From Chitinophagaceae bacterium BSSC1 (lineage in GTDB: Bacteria > Bacteroidota > Bacteroidia > Chitinophagales > Chitinophagaceae): DNA of 64,000 bases. Below, piece by piece: positions 27,169 through 35,926 of this stretch (positions within the stretch are counted from its first letter, which is position 1; each line of letters opens with the position of its first letter). The notes beneath the pieces are model-generated. The model was not told the origin of the DNA and made no database searches. It saw only the letters and a program-made list of their open reading frames with translations. The stretch covers positions 1 through 64,000 of the forward strand of contig NKJC01000002.1 in NCBI GenBank assembly GCA_002256435.1, written 5' to 3'. The position numbers and the translations under genes were made by a program.

Positions 27169-28326
27169 TTAAGCGGAAATAATGGTTGTCATAGCATCAT
27201 ACAATTGATCCAAATCTGCTTGACTATTAAAGCCTTGTAAAGAATATCTCAAATAGAATTGGCCTTCATGTGAGGGTACTGGAACCTGTATTTGATACTT
27301 TTCATACAAGTGATCATGCAGCTTTTCCGGATGCGGTATATAAATGGGAATGGAAAATAGTTGACCAATAAAATCATCATTAATGGGGCTATTAGGTTGG
27401 CTTCCCATTAAGTCACAAAATCTTTGAGCATTGTTTTGGGATAGCTGTCTACAATAATCATTTACTTGATCCCATTGATGTGTTTTCATAAATTCAATGG
27501 CAGCAGGTATGGTTAAAAAAGCCGAATAGTCTCTTGTGCCTTGTAGTTGGTGATTATCAATTAACAAGGAACCAGAAGGGTTGGCTGTCTTATATCCCCA
27601 ACTAATCACTAGAGGCTCAAACAAATGATGCAAGGATTTTTTTACATACAGAAAAGAAGACCCCTTGGGTGTCATCATCCATTTATGGCAGGCACCTGTA
27701 TAAATATCAGCACCTAGTTTTTCAATATCAATGGGTAATTGTCCAGGGGCATGAGCTCCGTCTACAAAAACCATGATGCCACGTTCATAGGCAATGGCAC
27801 AGATTTCTTCTACTGGTAATCTTAAAGCTGTTGAACTGGTTAAATGGCTTAAGAAGATCAGTTTGGTTTTGTTGCTAATACCCGCACAGAATTGGTATAT
27901 GAAATCTTCTTTGCTTTCTATAGGAAACCGAATCTTCTGGCGGATATAAGTAGCACCGGTTTGTGCGCAATAAAAGTTCAATGTTTTATCGCAGGGGCCG
28001 TATTCCAAATTGGTAGTGAGTACTTCATCACCAGGGCCAATTTGCAAACTCTTTGCAATGATATTCACCGCATAGGAAGGATTGGTTACATATACTAATT
28101 CATCTGCTTGGCAGTGTAAGTATTCAGCCAGAGCAGTTCTAGCAAGTTTCAAATAGGCTGGGCCTGTTTCATTCACAAATACAGTAGGCTCAATTTCCAA
28201 TTCTAATTGAAACTGTTGATACTTTTCAAAAATGGGTTTAGGACAAGAACCATAAGCTCCAAAATTCAAATAGGTAATGTCTTTCTGAATATAGAACAGA
28301 TCCTTTAGTGCTTGAGAATCAATCAT
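27169..28326 (-). CDS. Class V aminotransferase / isopenicillin N epimerase-like PLP enzyme
   Basis: The 385-residue protein has the fold-type I class V pattern: YLNFGAYGSCPKPI at the start, LTTNLEYGPCDKTL, a DGAHAPGQLPIDI motif with the pyridine-binding Asp and the ring-stacking His, and the PLP lysine Lys215 in GACHKWMMTPKGSSF. The short N-terminus and GAYGSCP resemble isopenicillin N epimerase and related PLP lyases rather than IscS. The substrate is not fixed by sequence. It starts 1 base after the DinB-like gene ends, which points to translational coupling in a leftward operon. Confidence 0.88.
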   Translation of the reverse strand: MIDSQALKDLFYIQKDITYLNFGAYGSCPKPIFEKYQQFQLELEIEPTVFVNETGPAYLKLARTALAEYLHCQADELVYVTNPSYAVNIIAKSLQIGPGDEVLTTNLEYGPCDKTLNFYCAQTGATYIRQKIRFPIESKEDFIYQFCAGISNKTKLIFLSHLTSSTALRLPVEEICAIAYERGIMVFVDGAHAPGQLPIDIEKLGADIYTGACHKWMMTPKGSSFLYVKKSLHHLFEPLVISWGYKTANPSGSLLIDNHQLQGTRDYSAFLTIPAAIEFMKTHQWDQVNDYCRQLSQNNAQRFCDLMGSQPNSPINDDFIGQLFSIPIYIPHPEKLHDHLYEKYQIQVPVPSHEGQFYLRYSLQGFNSQADLDQLYDAMTTIISA

Positions 28327-28327
28327 A

Positions 28328-28795
28328 CTATGGTTTTTGAGCTAAAATATCTTGTACAATTTTTAAATGGTGCTGATTATGTACAAACAAAAATCGAATG
28401 GTAGTTTTTAAATTGAGCATTCCAAAAAACGGATGTTGAAAATTAGCATTGGGATGCAGTTTTGTTAACCCAGCCAACTTTTCTTTTAAACCAGGAATTC
28501 TGTTTCGCAGATCTTCCGGGCTTTGATTACCCTCAGGTCTAGCCGTTTTGGGTGCTTTGGCCTTTCCTCTTGGAATGCGTTTGATAAAAAGCACTATGGA
28601 TTTTTTTAAATTAAAAGTCCATTGATAATCTGCTGGATTGGATTGAATCAAAGCTTCAGCTACTCTACCATTTACCAATAATAGATGCTCCAAATGCCAC
28701 CCTACAGATGCTTCTGAAACAGATGGGGCTTTTGCATCAAATTCACTTAATAAATCACTAATAGTATCTAGTTGTTGATATACTGGTTGTAGCAT
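28328..28795 (-). CDS. DUF1569/DinB-like four-helix protein
   Basis: The 155-residue product carries the superfamily marks VGWHLEHLLLVNGRV (first metal-site helix), HPFFGMLNLKTTIRFL, and the late FVHNQHHLKIV helix whose two His complete a metal site. It is a diverged paralogue of the protein at 6735-7181, with similar length and the same HPFFG motif. The gene sits between the small membrane protein and the aminotransferase with gaps of 10 and 1 bases. Family members may transfer thiols or modify small molecules; the reaction is unknown. Confidence 0.82.
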   Translation of the reverse strand: MLQPVYQQLDTISDLLSEFDAKAPSVSEASVGWHLEHLLLVNGRVAEALIQSNPADYQWTFNLKKSIVLFIKRIPRGKAKAPKTARPEGNQSPEDLRNRIPGLKEKLAGLTKLHPNANFQHPFFGMLNLKTTIRFLFVHNQHHLKIVQDILAQKP

Positions 28796-28805
28796 TCAAT
28801 AATAT

Positions 28806-29168
28806 TTAAGGGTTTGCTTCTTTTTTTAATGCTAACCAAGTAATAGATGCGCCAATTGCATCAACTGAACCAAGTAGAATAATACTAACTGGCATTTTAC
28901 CTGAAACAAAAATTAAAATAGTTGCTGCGAAAAATAAAATTCTAACAGGAATGGATGCTTTAATAAAAGGTTGCAAATTTTTATGCCCTGCTACCATATC
29001 ATAGCTACCAATAATCATGGCCAAACTTCCAATCAATGCTCCCCAATCTTTAGGGATGCTTGGTAATTGAAGTAAACTAGATAATTGATCAGGTAAGAGT
29101 ATGACCGTTAAACCGGTAATACATACATAGATTCCAAAGTAAAACAGGGATTTTGCTGAAGAAATCAT
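28806..29168 (-). CDS. Small four-pass membrane protein, unknown
   Basis: The 120-residue protein has four hydrophobic segments (about residues 7-23, 42-60, 70-88 and 92-112) with short loops. Its start overlaps the end of the MFS transporter gene by 4 bases (ATGA type), so translation is coupled. This suggests that it works with the transporter or its operon partners. The sequence has no motif I can name. Confidence 0.8.
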   Translation of the reverse strand: MISSAKSLFYFGIYVCITGLTVILLPDQLSSLLQLPSIPKDWGALIGSLAMIIGSYDMVAGHKNLQPFIKASIPVRILFFAATILIFVSGKMPVSIILLGSVDAIGASITWLALKKEANP

Positions 29169-30328
29169 GGTTGTTGTTTTTGATGCAATCCAATAAGTCC
29201 TAATACAGGACCAATTGCTAAAACAAGATACAAAAACCTTGGAGCTACCAAAACAGATAATTGCTGGATGGTGAATAGGCTTATAATGGTAATAGTAAAT
29301 CCAATGCAGTTAACAATGGTTAAGGCTGAGCCCCTACTTTGGATTGGGGCATTTTTGGCAACCAAACTTGAAAACAAGGGCGAATCTGCAATCACCATCA
29401 TACTCCAGAAAAATAGAAACCCTAGAAATAGAATGGAGCTTGATTGCTGCAAAAATAGGGGAGAGATTAAACAACAAACACCTGAACTAGCAAGGGCAAA
29501 ACTGGCAACCATTTTGGCGCCAAACTTTACAGACAATTGACCACTGATCACGCAGGCAGGGAAACCAATTGCAATTACTATAAATGAATATAATGGAACA
29601 TTGAGTTGTTGACCCGTAAATTGATTCCAGGCCTGTAAGATCCAAGGCACAAAAGCCCAAAAGGTATAGAGTTCCCACATATGTCCAAAATAACCAAAGG
29701 CCGCAGACCTAAAAGCAGGCAATCGAAAACCGTCTAAGAAAGCAGTGAATTTTAAACTTGTAGGCATCGCCGTAGGCTGATTGGGTTTGACAAATAAAAA
29801 CATCAACAAACCACCCAATATGGCCAAGGCCGATGTGCTGGCAAAAACCCATTGCCAAGGAAGTGCATGTGTTAAGGATTTAACCAAATGCGGGAAAGCC
29901 GTGCCCAATACCAAAGCACCCACCAACCATCCTAGAACGGCACCTAAGTTTTCTTTAAAATGGTCTGCAGCAATTTTCATTCCTACAGGGTAGATCCCTG
30001 CTAGAAAAAATCCCGTACCAAAACGCAAAACAAAAATGGTTTCAGGATCAATTATCGTGAACAAAAGACCAAGATTACACGCAGCCGCTACAATAGCAGA
30101 ACCCAAGTAGACTTTTGTAGCAGCAAATCTATCAGATAGGGCCAATAAAGCAAATACCAAAGTGCCCAATACAAACCCTAACTGAACTGCACTAGTTGCT
30201 TGAGCCAAAAACTGGGGTGCAACTCCCATTGCTTGTATCAGGTCTGGCATCACTGCATTACCCGCAAACCAAAGCGATGTGCAAAGGAATTGCGTTACAA
30301 CAATGGTGGGTAAAACTGCTTTGGACAA
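29165..30328 (-). CDS. MFS transporter
   Basis: The 387-residue protein has twelve predicted membrane segments. The motif-A-like loop after segment 2 appears as LSDRFAATKVYLGS, and segment 5 has the typical GWLVGALVLGTAFPHL spread of glycines. The lack of an extended C-terminus fits drug/metabolite or nitrate/cyanate-type MFS proteins of about 390 residues. Direction and substrate cannot be read from sequence. It follows the small acidic protein by 3 bases and precedes the small membrane protein with a 4-base overlap, so these genes form an operon with the DinB-like, aminotransferase and CPBP genes. Confidence 0.88.
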   Translation of the reverse strand: MSKAVLPTIVVTQFLCTSLWFAGNAVMPDLIQAMGVAPQFLAQATSAVQLGFVLGTLVFALLALSDRFAATKVYLGSAIVAAACNLGLLFTIIDPETIFVLRFGTGFFLAGIYPVGMKIAADHFKENLGAVLGWLVGALVLGTAFPHLVKSLTHALPWQWVFASTSALAILGGLLMFLFVKPNQPTAMPTSLKFTAFLDGFRLPAFRSAAFGYFGHMWELYTFWAFVPWILQAWNQFTGQQLNVPLYSFIVIAIGFPACVISGQLSVKFGAKMVASFALASSGVCCLISPLFLQQSSSILFLGFLFFWSMMVIADSPLFSSLVAKNAPIQSRGSALTIVNCIGFTITIISLFTIQQLSVLVAPRFLYLVLAIGPVLGLIGLHQKQQP

Positions 30329-30331
30329 GGA

Positions 30332-30694
30332 TTAGGATTGTTTTATCAAGGCTGATTTAAAGCGAAGGCCCTGCTCATCATCCACCACTTTTTTCATGAT
30401 TTTTTGCAATCCAATAGGAATTTGCTCGGTTTCTTTTTCATTAAGCACATGGGTGAGTTCATGAAACTCATCTTCATCATCATAATATCCCAGAAATAGG
30501 TCAAAATGCTTGTCTAAATGCAAACGCAGAGAGATTTCAAGGTCTTCTTCATACTGATGCATACTCACAACAGACCATTGGTCTTCATCCTGAAAGTCAA
30601 AATGTACTTCAACAGATTCTTGTCCTAAAACATGCACCAACAGCTGGTCAATCAGCTTGTCTGCATGATTATTCATCAGTTCTTCGTATTTCAT
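30332..30694 (-). CDS. Small acidic protein, unknown
   Basis: The ATG at 30694 (MKYEELMNNHADKL) is chosen over a TTG at 30721. The 120-residue product is strongly acidic (EDLEISLRLHLDKHF, YYDDEDEFHELTHVL) and appears to be an alpha/beta cytoplasmic domain without export signal. The predicted fold resembles small chaperone-like or type III secretion chaperone-like proteins, but that is only an impression. It is the first gene of the leftward operon that runs to the CPBP protease, 3 bases before the MFS gene. Confidence 0.72.
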   Translation of the reverse strand: MKYEELMNNHADKLIDQLLVHVLGQESVEVHFDFQDEDQWSVVSMHQYEEDLEISLRLHLDKHFDLFLGYYDDEDEFHELTHVLNEKETEQIPIGLQKIMKKVVDDEQGLRFKSALIKQS

Positions 30695-30787
30695 TTGAGC
30701 GTTTTGGCAAATTAACAACAAAACTGCGAGCTTTGCTTTGTGACTTCTGTTACCAAACAGCCCGTTGGGGTAACGTATTTTTGAATC

Positions 30788-31027
30788 ATGAAAAACCTAT
30801 TGATCAATTGGAACCTGATGCGCGCCTTACGTTTGGTATTGGGTATCATCATTTTAGTACAAGGTATTCAGGCACATGAAACCATGTATGCCATTGCTGG
30901 ATTGCTCTTGAGTGGCATGGCAATTGCTAATATTGGTTGTTGTGGACCTGGTGGTTGCGGAGTCCCACAGCGCCCTATCAATTCTAAAGAACCGGTTAAA
31001 GACATTGAATATGAAGAAGTTCGTTAA
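30788..31027 (+). CDS. Small membrane protein with a Cys-rich tail
   Basis: The 79-residue protein has two hydrophobic segments (about 12-28 and 34-50). It then has a tight cysteine cluster, NIGCCGPGGCGVPQ, with three Cys in six residues, and an acidic tail. Such a cluster could bind a metal or form disulfides. The exact string TATTTTTG lies at 30776-30783, four bases from the ATG, but no -33 partner is seen. The next gene starts inside its last 17 bases. Confidence 0.8.
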   Translation: MKNLLINWNLMRALRLVLGIIILVQGIQAHETMYAIAGLLLSGMAIANIGCCGPGGCGVPQRPINSKEPVKDIEYEEVR

Positions 31028-31217
31028 TCAAAATTGGCTGTATATGATTGGTGCTGTAGTTGGTGCCATTGCCGGATATATCTATTATAAACAAGTGGGC
31101 TGTAGTTCAGGCACTTGTATGATTAGCTCTAAGCCACTAAATAGTACCCTCTACTTTGCAGTGATGGGTGCCCTTGTTTTTGGATTATTTAAAAAAGAAA
31201 CACATGCCAAACAATAG
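31011..31217 (+). CDS. DUF6132-like small membrane protein
   Basis: The 68-residue product begins MKKFVNQNWLYMIGAV and has two hydrophobic segments around a VGCSSGTCMISSKPLNS loop. The CxxxxC pair, the NSTLY motif and the length agree with the DUF6132 group of Bacteroidota. An earlier in-frame start would read through a different protein's frame and is rejected. It overlaps the gene before by 17 bases and the thioredoxin gene after by 14 bases, so all three are probably translated together. The two cysteines may be exposed to the periplasm. Confidence 0.85.
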   Translation: MKKFVNQNWLYMIGAVVGAIAGYIYYKQVGCSSGTCMISSKPLNSTLYFAVMGALVFGLFKKETHAKQ

Positions 31218-31515
31218 TTTTCAAGACCTCATTAACGGAGACAAACCCGTTTTGGTTGATTTTACGGCCACCTGGTGTGGACCTTGTAAAATGCAAGCTC
31301 CCATACTCAAAGATCTAAAAGACCAGGTACAGGATGCTGTAACCATTATCAAAATTGACGTTGATAAAAATCCTCAAGCAGCACAGGCTTATCAAGTGCA
31401 AGGCGTTCCTACCTTAATTGTGTTTCAAAAAGGACAGATCCTTTGGCGTAAGTCTGGGGTAAGTACTGCTAAAGAACTCAAACAAGTATTGGATACCAAA
31501 ACAGTTCCCGTTTAG
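31204..31515 (+). CDS. Thioredoxin
   Basis: The 103-residue protein is a single thioredoxin fold with the active site TWCGPCKMQ, the cis-Pro loop VQGVPTLIVF and a C-terminal helix. There is no signal peptide, so it acts in the cytoplasm. The ATG at 31204 is chosen over a longer start inside the previous gene. Overlap with the Cys-rich mini membrane proteins suggests that it keeps their thiols reduced or passes electrons to them. Confidence 0.93.
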   Translation: MPNNSFQDLINGDKPVLVDFTATWCGPCKMQAPILKDLKDQVQDAVTIIKIDVDKNPQAAQAYQVQGVPTLIVFQKGQILWRKSGVSTAKELKQVLDTKTVPV

Positions 31516-31586
31516 ATTCAGGATGAAACAGGATGCCAAGGCCGCCATCTGCCAGTAATTTACAGGTTGATTGCAAAATTGCTTTT

Positions 31587-33890
31587 ATGAGAAAATCCTG
31601 TTTATGGCTGGTTATTATCAGCTTTCTATCCCTACCAAGTTTTGCCCAAAGAACCATTACTGATTTTGATTTAGATTGGAAATTTATCCAATCAGATGTT
31701 ACGGGTGCAGAAGCTACAGGTTTTAATGACGCAGCATGGAGATCTCTAAGGGTTCCACATGATTGGATGATAGAAGGGCCTTATGACCGTAATAATCCTA
31801 CTAATAGGGGTGGTGGTTACCTTCCATCTGGTATTGGTTGGTATAGAAAAACTTTTACTATTCCAGCCGCTGAGTCCAATAAAAAAATCAGCATTGAATT
31901 TGATGGCGTCATGGCCAATTCTGAGGTTTGGATCAATGGCAAATCCTTGGGTAAAAGACCTTATGGTTATATCAGTATTGCTTTTGACCTAACACCTTAT
32001 TTGAATTTTGGCAAACCCAATATCATTGCAGTTAGAGCAGACAATTTGGTACAACCCGCATCGCGCTATTATACTGGTGCAGGTATTTATAGACATACCA
32101 GACTTATTAGCACCAATCCTGCCCATTTTGATCATTGGGGTGTGTTTGTTTCCACTCCAGAAGCATCGGCCCAACAGACCACCATAAAATTGGCTTTGAA
32201 AATTGTTCAAGAAAACAAAGCGCAAACAGGTCTTTCAGTTCAAACCGTAATTATAGATTCCAATCAACAGCAAGTAGCTATTTCTGAGAAAACCAATCTC
32301 TCTGCACTTGCTTCTCAAATGGCTTATCAGCAAATTAAACTGACCCAACCCAAGTTGTGGAGTTTGGAAAATACCCATCTCTATACAGCCGTAACAAAAC
32401 TATACTTAAAGAATCAAGTGATTGATGAACAGAACACCAGCTTTGGCGTTCGCGATGCAAAATTTGAAGCAGCAACTGGCTTTTGGCTCAATGGAAAGAA
32501 CATTAAACTCAAAGGTGTTTGTTTACACCACGATGGGGGAGCCGTAGGCGCTGCAGTACCATTGGGTGTTTGGGAAGAAAGATTTAAACTATTAAAACAA
32601 GTTGGCGTAAATGCCATTAGAACTTCACATAATCCAGTGGCTCCTGAGTTCTTAGACCTCTGTGATCAAATGGGATTCTTAGTCATGGATGAAACATTTG
32701 ATACATGGACAGCACCTAAACACAATGGTGAAAAGGGTTACAACCTCATCTTTAGAGAATGGTGGGAAAGAGATACCAAGGATATGGTGCTGCGCGATAG
32801 AAATCATCCATCCATTGTCATTTATAGTGTGGGTAATGAAATCCACGATGATTTGAGTTATCCAAAAGGTTTTGAATTATACAAGGCACAGCAGGATAAA
32901 ATTCATGAATTTGACAGTACCAGACCCGTGACAATGGCACTATTTAGACCTGCCAATTCAAAAGTCTATTTGAGTGGATTTGCCGAGCACATGGAAGTAG
33001 TGGGTCAGAATTATCGTGAGAAAGAATTGATTGTGGCGCATGAAAATAATCCACACTGGAAGGTCATTGGTACAGAAAATACCCATGTATTGGAACAGTG
33101 GTTGGCATTGCGTGACAAGCCCTATATGGCTGGTCAATTTCTTTGGACGGGCATAGATTATTTGGGTGAAGAAGACTGGCCTGCGGTAACCAATAGTCAA
33201 GGATTATTTGACCGCGCAGGAAATTGGAAACAACAAAGCCTGCAAAGACAGAGTTGGTGGTCAGAAAAACCGGTTGTGCACTTGATGCGCAAATCTGACA
33301 ATGCAGGAGCAGGTATTTGGGTCAATGACTGGACACCCACAGACTTTGATACCTATGACAATGCCAAGTTGAATATCTATACCAACTGTGATGAAGTGGA
33401 ACTGTTTTTAAATGGTAAATCACAGGGCAAGAAACCAAAGAATGCCAATGATGCACCCATTGATTGGGAACTATCATTTGAGAAAGGAAACATTGAAGTA
33501 TTTGGTTTGAACAAGGGAATAGAAGCAGTAAGAGAAACCTTGAAAACCGCTGGCAAGCCTGCAAAATTGCAGATTCAACTAAGTAAAACTAGTTTGAAAA
33601 ATCATTGGGACCATGTTGTGATGGCGCAAGTACAAGTATTAGATGAAGCTGGGTTGCCCTGCCCCAATGCTGATAATTTAATTCAGTTTGAGATCAGTAA
33701 CAACGGACAAATAGTAGGGGTAGACAATGGCGATATCAATAGTCATGAATCTTATCAAGGCAAACAAAGAACAGCTTATAAAGGAAAGACTTTGGTGATT
33801 ATCAAAGCCAATTCTGTAAAAGGTAGTATCAACTTTAAAGCCAGTTCTAATGGATTAGTAGCTGCAAGTACCACTATTACCATTAATTAA
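31587..33890 (+). CDS. Exported glycoside hydrolase family 2 protein (beta-galactosidase-like)
   Basis: The ATG at 31587 begins a signal peptide (MRKSCLWLVIISFLSLPSFAQ). The 767-residue protein has the GH2 order: a jelly-roll sugar-binding domain (DAAWRSLRVPHDWMIEGPYD), an Ig-like domain, and a TIM barrel with RTSHNPVAPEFLDLCDQMG, the acid/base Glu418 in YSVGNEIHDD and the likely nucleophile Glu497 in VIGTENTHV, followed by GQFLWTGIDYLGE. The C-terminal 200 residues form two further Ig-like domains. Beta-galactosidase is the likeliest activity, but other beta-glycosidases are possible. It ends 8 bases inside the tail of the caspase gene on the other strand. Confidence 0.9.
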   Translation: MRKSCLWLVIISFLSLPSFAQRTITDFDLDWKFIQSDVTGAEATGFNDAAWRSLRVPHDWMIEGPYDRNNPTNRGGGYLPSGIGWYRKTFTIPAAESNKKISIEFDGVMANSEVWINGKSLGKRPYGYISIAFDLTPYLNFGKPNIIAVRADNLVQPASRYYTGAGIYRHTRLISTNPAHFDHWGVFVSTPEASAQQTTIKLALKIVQENKAQTGLSVQTVIIDSNQQQVAISEKTNLSALASQMAYQQIKLTQPKLWSLENTHLYTAVTKLYLKNQVIDEQNTSFGVRDAKFEAATGFWLNGKNIKLKGVCLHHDGGAVGAAVPLGVWEERFKLLKQVGVNAIRTSHNPVAPEFLDLCDQMGFLVMDETFDTWTAPKHNGEKGYNLIFREWWERDTKDMVLRDRNHPSIVIYSVGNEIHDDLSYPKGFELYKAQQDKIHEFDSTRPVTMALFRPANSKVYLSGFAEHMEVVGQNYREKELIVAHENNPHWKVIGTENTHVLEQWLALRDKPYMAGQFLWTGIDYLGEEDWPAVTNSQGLFDRAGNWKQQSLQRQSWWSEKPVVHLMRKSDNAGAGIWVNDWTPTDFDTYDNAKLNIYTNCDEVELFLNGKSQGKKPKNANDAPIDWELSFEKGNIEVFGLNKGIEAVRETLKTAGKPAKLQIQLSKTSLKNHWDHVVMAQVQVLDEAGLPCPNADNLIQFEISNNGQIVGVDNGDINSHESYQGKQRTAYKGKTLVIIKANSVKGSINFKASSNGLVAASTTITIN

Positions 33891-35922
33891 GTTTTGGTTT
33901 AATTCGGAATAGGAGATCTGAAATGCTACCATCGGCGGAGCCACCACCTCTTTTAATCATGGGTTGATAACTTTCTATTAAGAGGTTTTCAATTTGAGTA
34001 AGATCACCTCTTTTTTGAATGGCATTGCCTGAATGGAATTTTCTTGTTGCCATTGGCTCCAAGTCAATTTCTTTTTCAGACACAAATATTTTGAATACTT
34101 CTGTTCCGTAAGGCTTACTTAGTTTGATTAAAAAGTCTTTGGGTTCAAAAACATATGCTTGCCCAGGCATGATTCTAAGATCTTGCGGCATATAATTTCT
34201 TTTACCCTCAGGGGCATTTTTATACGGTAGAATGGCATTAATAATACCGTCTGGCTGAAGGTCTAAGATATTGACATAGACTGCTTTTTTACCTTGGTTA
34301 TTTATAGAAAGCGTTACTTGATCAGCTTCCTCAAATTCCAAGATTCCATTAATGGTTTTCTTTGGCAGAATGTTGGTATCAATTTGACCATTGATTACTG
34401 GTAATAAACTGACTACTACTTTTTGATCTGGCATTTGCTCTTGTAGTCCTAACAAAAACTGGTATTGACCATATCTTCTTAATTGTTCTTTTAATACCAT
34501 TGTATTATTCAATAGTTCTGGAACTGCGGCAAAACAACTTGCATTTGAAGCTATTAAAATACTATCCTTTTCAGCTCCTTTGACCAGCCAAAGATCAGGC
34601 TGCTCCCCAATGCTAATATTGGGAATGCCCGCTATTAAATGTTCTAGTGTTGATTTTTCTTCCGGTCTTTCGCTTATCTGGTTTCTAATGCCAACAGTCA
34701 ACTTAGGCAAGACCATTTGTTTTTCCAAAACAAAAACCCAAGCGTCCTTAGTATTTTTAATTGCACCGGGAGTTTCAAGCTGCACTTCTGCCTCGTATTG
34801 ATAACTCTTTGTTATAGTGCCAAAACTTAGTGGTTTTAAAGAGCTTGGTTGCGTAGTTCCAATAGGATAAAAACCAAGTTTTGTTCCAGCACCAAGTCCG
34901 GAAAGATTACCTGCTTTTAGTGTTAACAATGCAGGAGAAAGCAGTTGGTCAATTTCATAAAATGGTTCTTGCAAAACAATGGCTCCACCAAATACTTGTT
35001 TATTTTGAGCATTCCCCTCTAACAAAGGGTGTTGTTCTTTTACCAATTGGTGCATGGCCAATTGAATTTTTGCAAATAGTCCCTGATAGGTAATGTTATT
35101 GCCCATTTTTTGAAAACTGAGATAAGCTGCATAACTCAATGGGCCAATGCCCTTGCCGTTTTCATCCTTTGTTTCGGTATCTAATTCTTCAGGTCTAGTA
35201 GCAGAAATTACACTGTATGGAGAAAGCCCATCAGTTTCAGCCATCAGCTGGGCTTCTCTAAACAATTGAGAGGAATCAGAGCGCTGGTGTTGATTTGGAT
35301 TGAAACCTTTAGTCACCAATGGCTTTTTACCGCCTCTTACTTTGTTAGTACCCCTAGTAGCACCACCTGAGTTACAGAAATCTAACATAACCAACAAATC
35401 GCCCTTGGGCCCTAATTTTTGCCTGACCTTTTTCAACAGTACACCCAATTCGTGACCACGAATGTACTTGGCCATTTCAGTTTGCAGTTTTACTGAATCA
35501 TTGATATCTATTTTCTCTGGAGACAAAGCCGGATAGGTAACAAAACATTCGTCTAATCCATCAATTTTATTGGCATTGGTTTCTAATTGCAAACCATGAC
35601 CTGAGAAATGTATCACTACCACATCACTAGGCTGTATGCGTTGAATCAGTCTTCCAAAAGCTGCTTCTATTCCTGTTTTAGTTACCTGTGCATTGGCTAT
35701 TTGTTCTATGTTTTTGGGTGCAAACCCTTGCGTTTTCAACGCCTTCTGCAAATGTTGTATATCATTCATGGCCGATAACTGATCCCATCCACCTGTTATA
35801 GGATAGTCAGCAACAGCCACCAATAAAGCGTGTTTGTTAGGTTGAATACTTTGTGATACAACCCAATAGGGGAGTTGTATCAACAATAATCCAAGCAACC
35901 ATTTTTGAAATGATACAGTCAT
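33883..35922 (-). CDS. Exported caspase-family protein with DUF4384-like C-terminus
   Basis: The 679-residue protein has a signal peptide (MTVSFQKWLLGLLLIQLPYW, cut near SQS). Residues 30-320 are a peptidase C14 caspase fold: HALLVAVADY on strand 1, His109 in VVIHFSGHG and Cys183 in LVMLDFCNSGG. The region around 500-620 matches DUF4384: VTLSINNQGKKAVYVNILDLQ, GIINAILPY, then PYGTEVFKIFVSEKE. The middle holds beta-rich linker domains. Bacterial caspase homologues often cut after Arg or Lys, but the specificity here is unknown. It is 4 bases downstream of the WD40-caspase gene, so both are one operon. Exported location argues against a cytoplasmic self-destruct role. Confidence 0.88.
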   Translation of the reverse strand: MTVSFQKWLLGLLLIQLPYWVVSQSIQPNKHALLVAVADYPITGGWDQLSAMNDIQHLQKALKTQGFAPKNIEQIANAQVTKTGIEAAFGRLIQRIQPSDVVVIHFSGHGLQLETNANKIDGLDECFVTYPALSPEKIDINDSVKLQTEMAKYIRGHELGVLLKKVRQKLGPKGDLLVMLDFCNSGGATRGTNKVRGGKKPLVTKGFNPNQHQRSDSSQLFREAQLMAETDGLSPYSVISATRPEELDTETKDENGKGIGPLSYAAYLSFQKMGNNITYQGLFAKIQLAMHQLVKEQHPLLEGNAQNKQVFGGAIVLQEPFYEIDQLLSPALLTLKAGNLSGLGAGTKLGFYPIGTTQPSSLKPLSFGTITKSYQYEAEVQLETPGAIKNTKDAWVFVLEKQMVLPKLTVGIRNQISERPEEKSTLEHLIAGIPNISIGEQPDLWLVKGAEKDSILIASNASCFAAVPELLNNTMVLKEQLRRYGQYQFLLGLQEQMPDQKVVVSLLPVINGQIDTNILPKKTINGILEFEEADQVTLSINNQGKKAVYVNILDLQPDGIINAILPYKNAPEGKRNYMPQDLRIMPGQAYVFEPKDFLIKLSKPYGTEVFKIFVSEKEIDLEPMATRKFHSGNAIQKRGDLTQIENLLIESYQPMIKRGGGSADGSISDLLFRIKPKLN

Positions 35923-35926
35923 AGCA

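Noticed and set aside
29268..29540. Open frame opposite the MFS gene
   Set aside because: It is a shadow: no start signal, no family features, and it lies wholly inside a well-supported gene.
30776..30783. TATTTTTG as a promoter for the Cys-rich membrane protein
   Set aside because: The string matches the -7 consensus but no TTTG lies at a proper distance and the ATG is only four bases away, so chance is likely.
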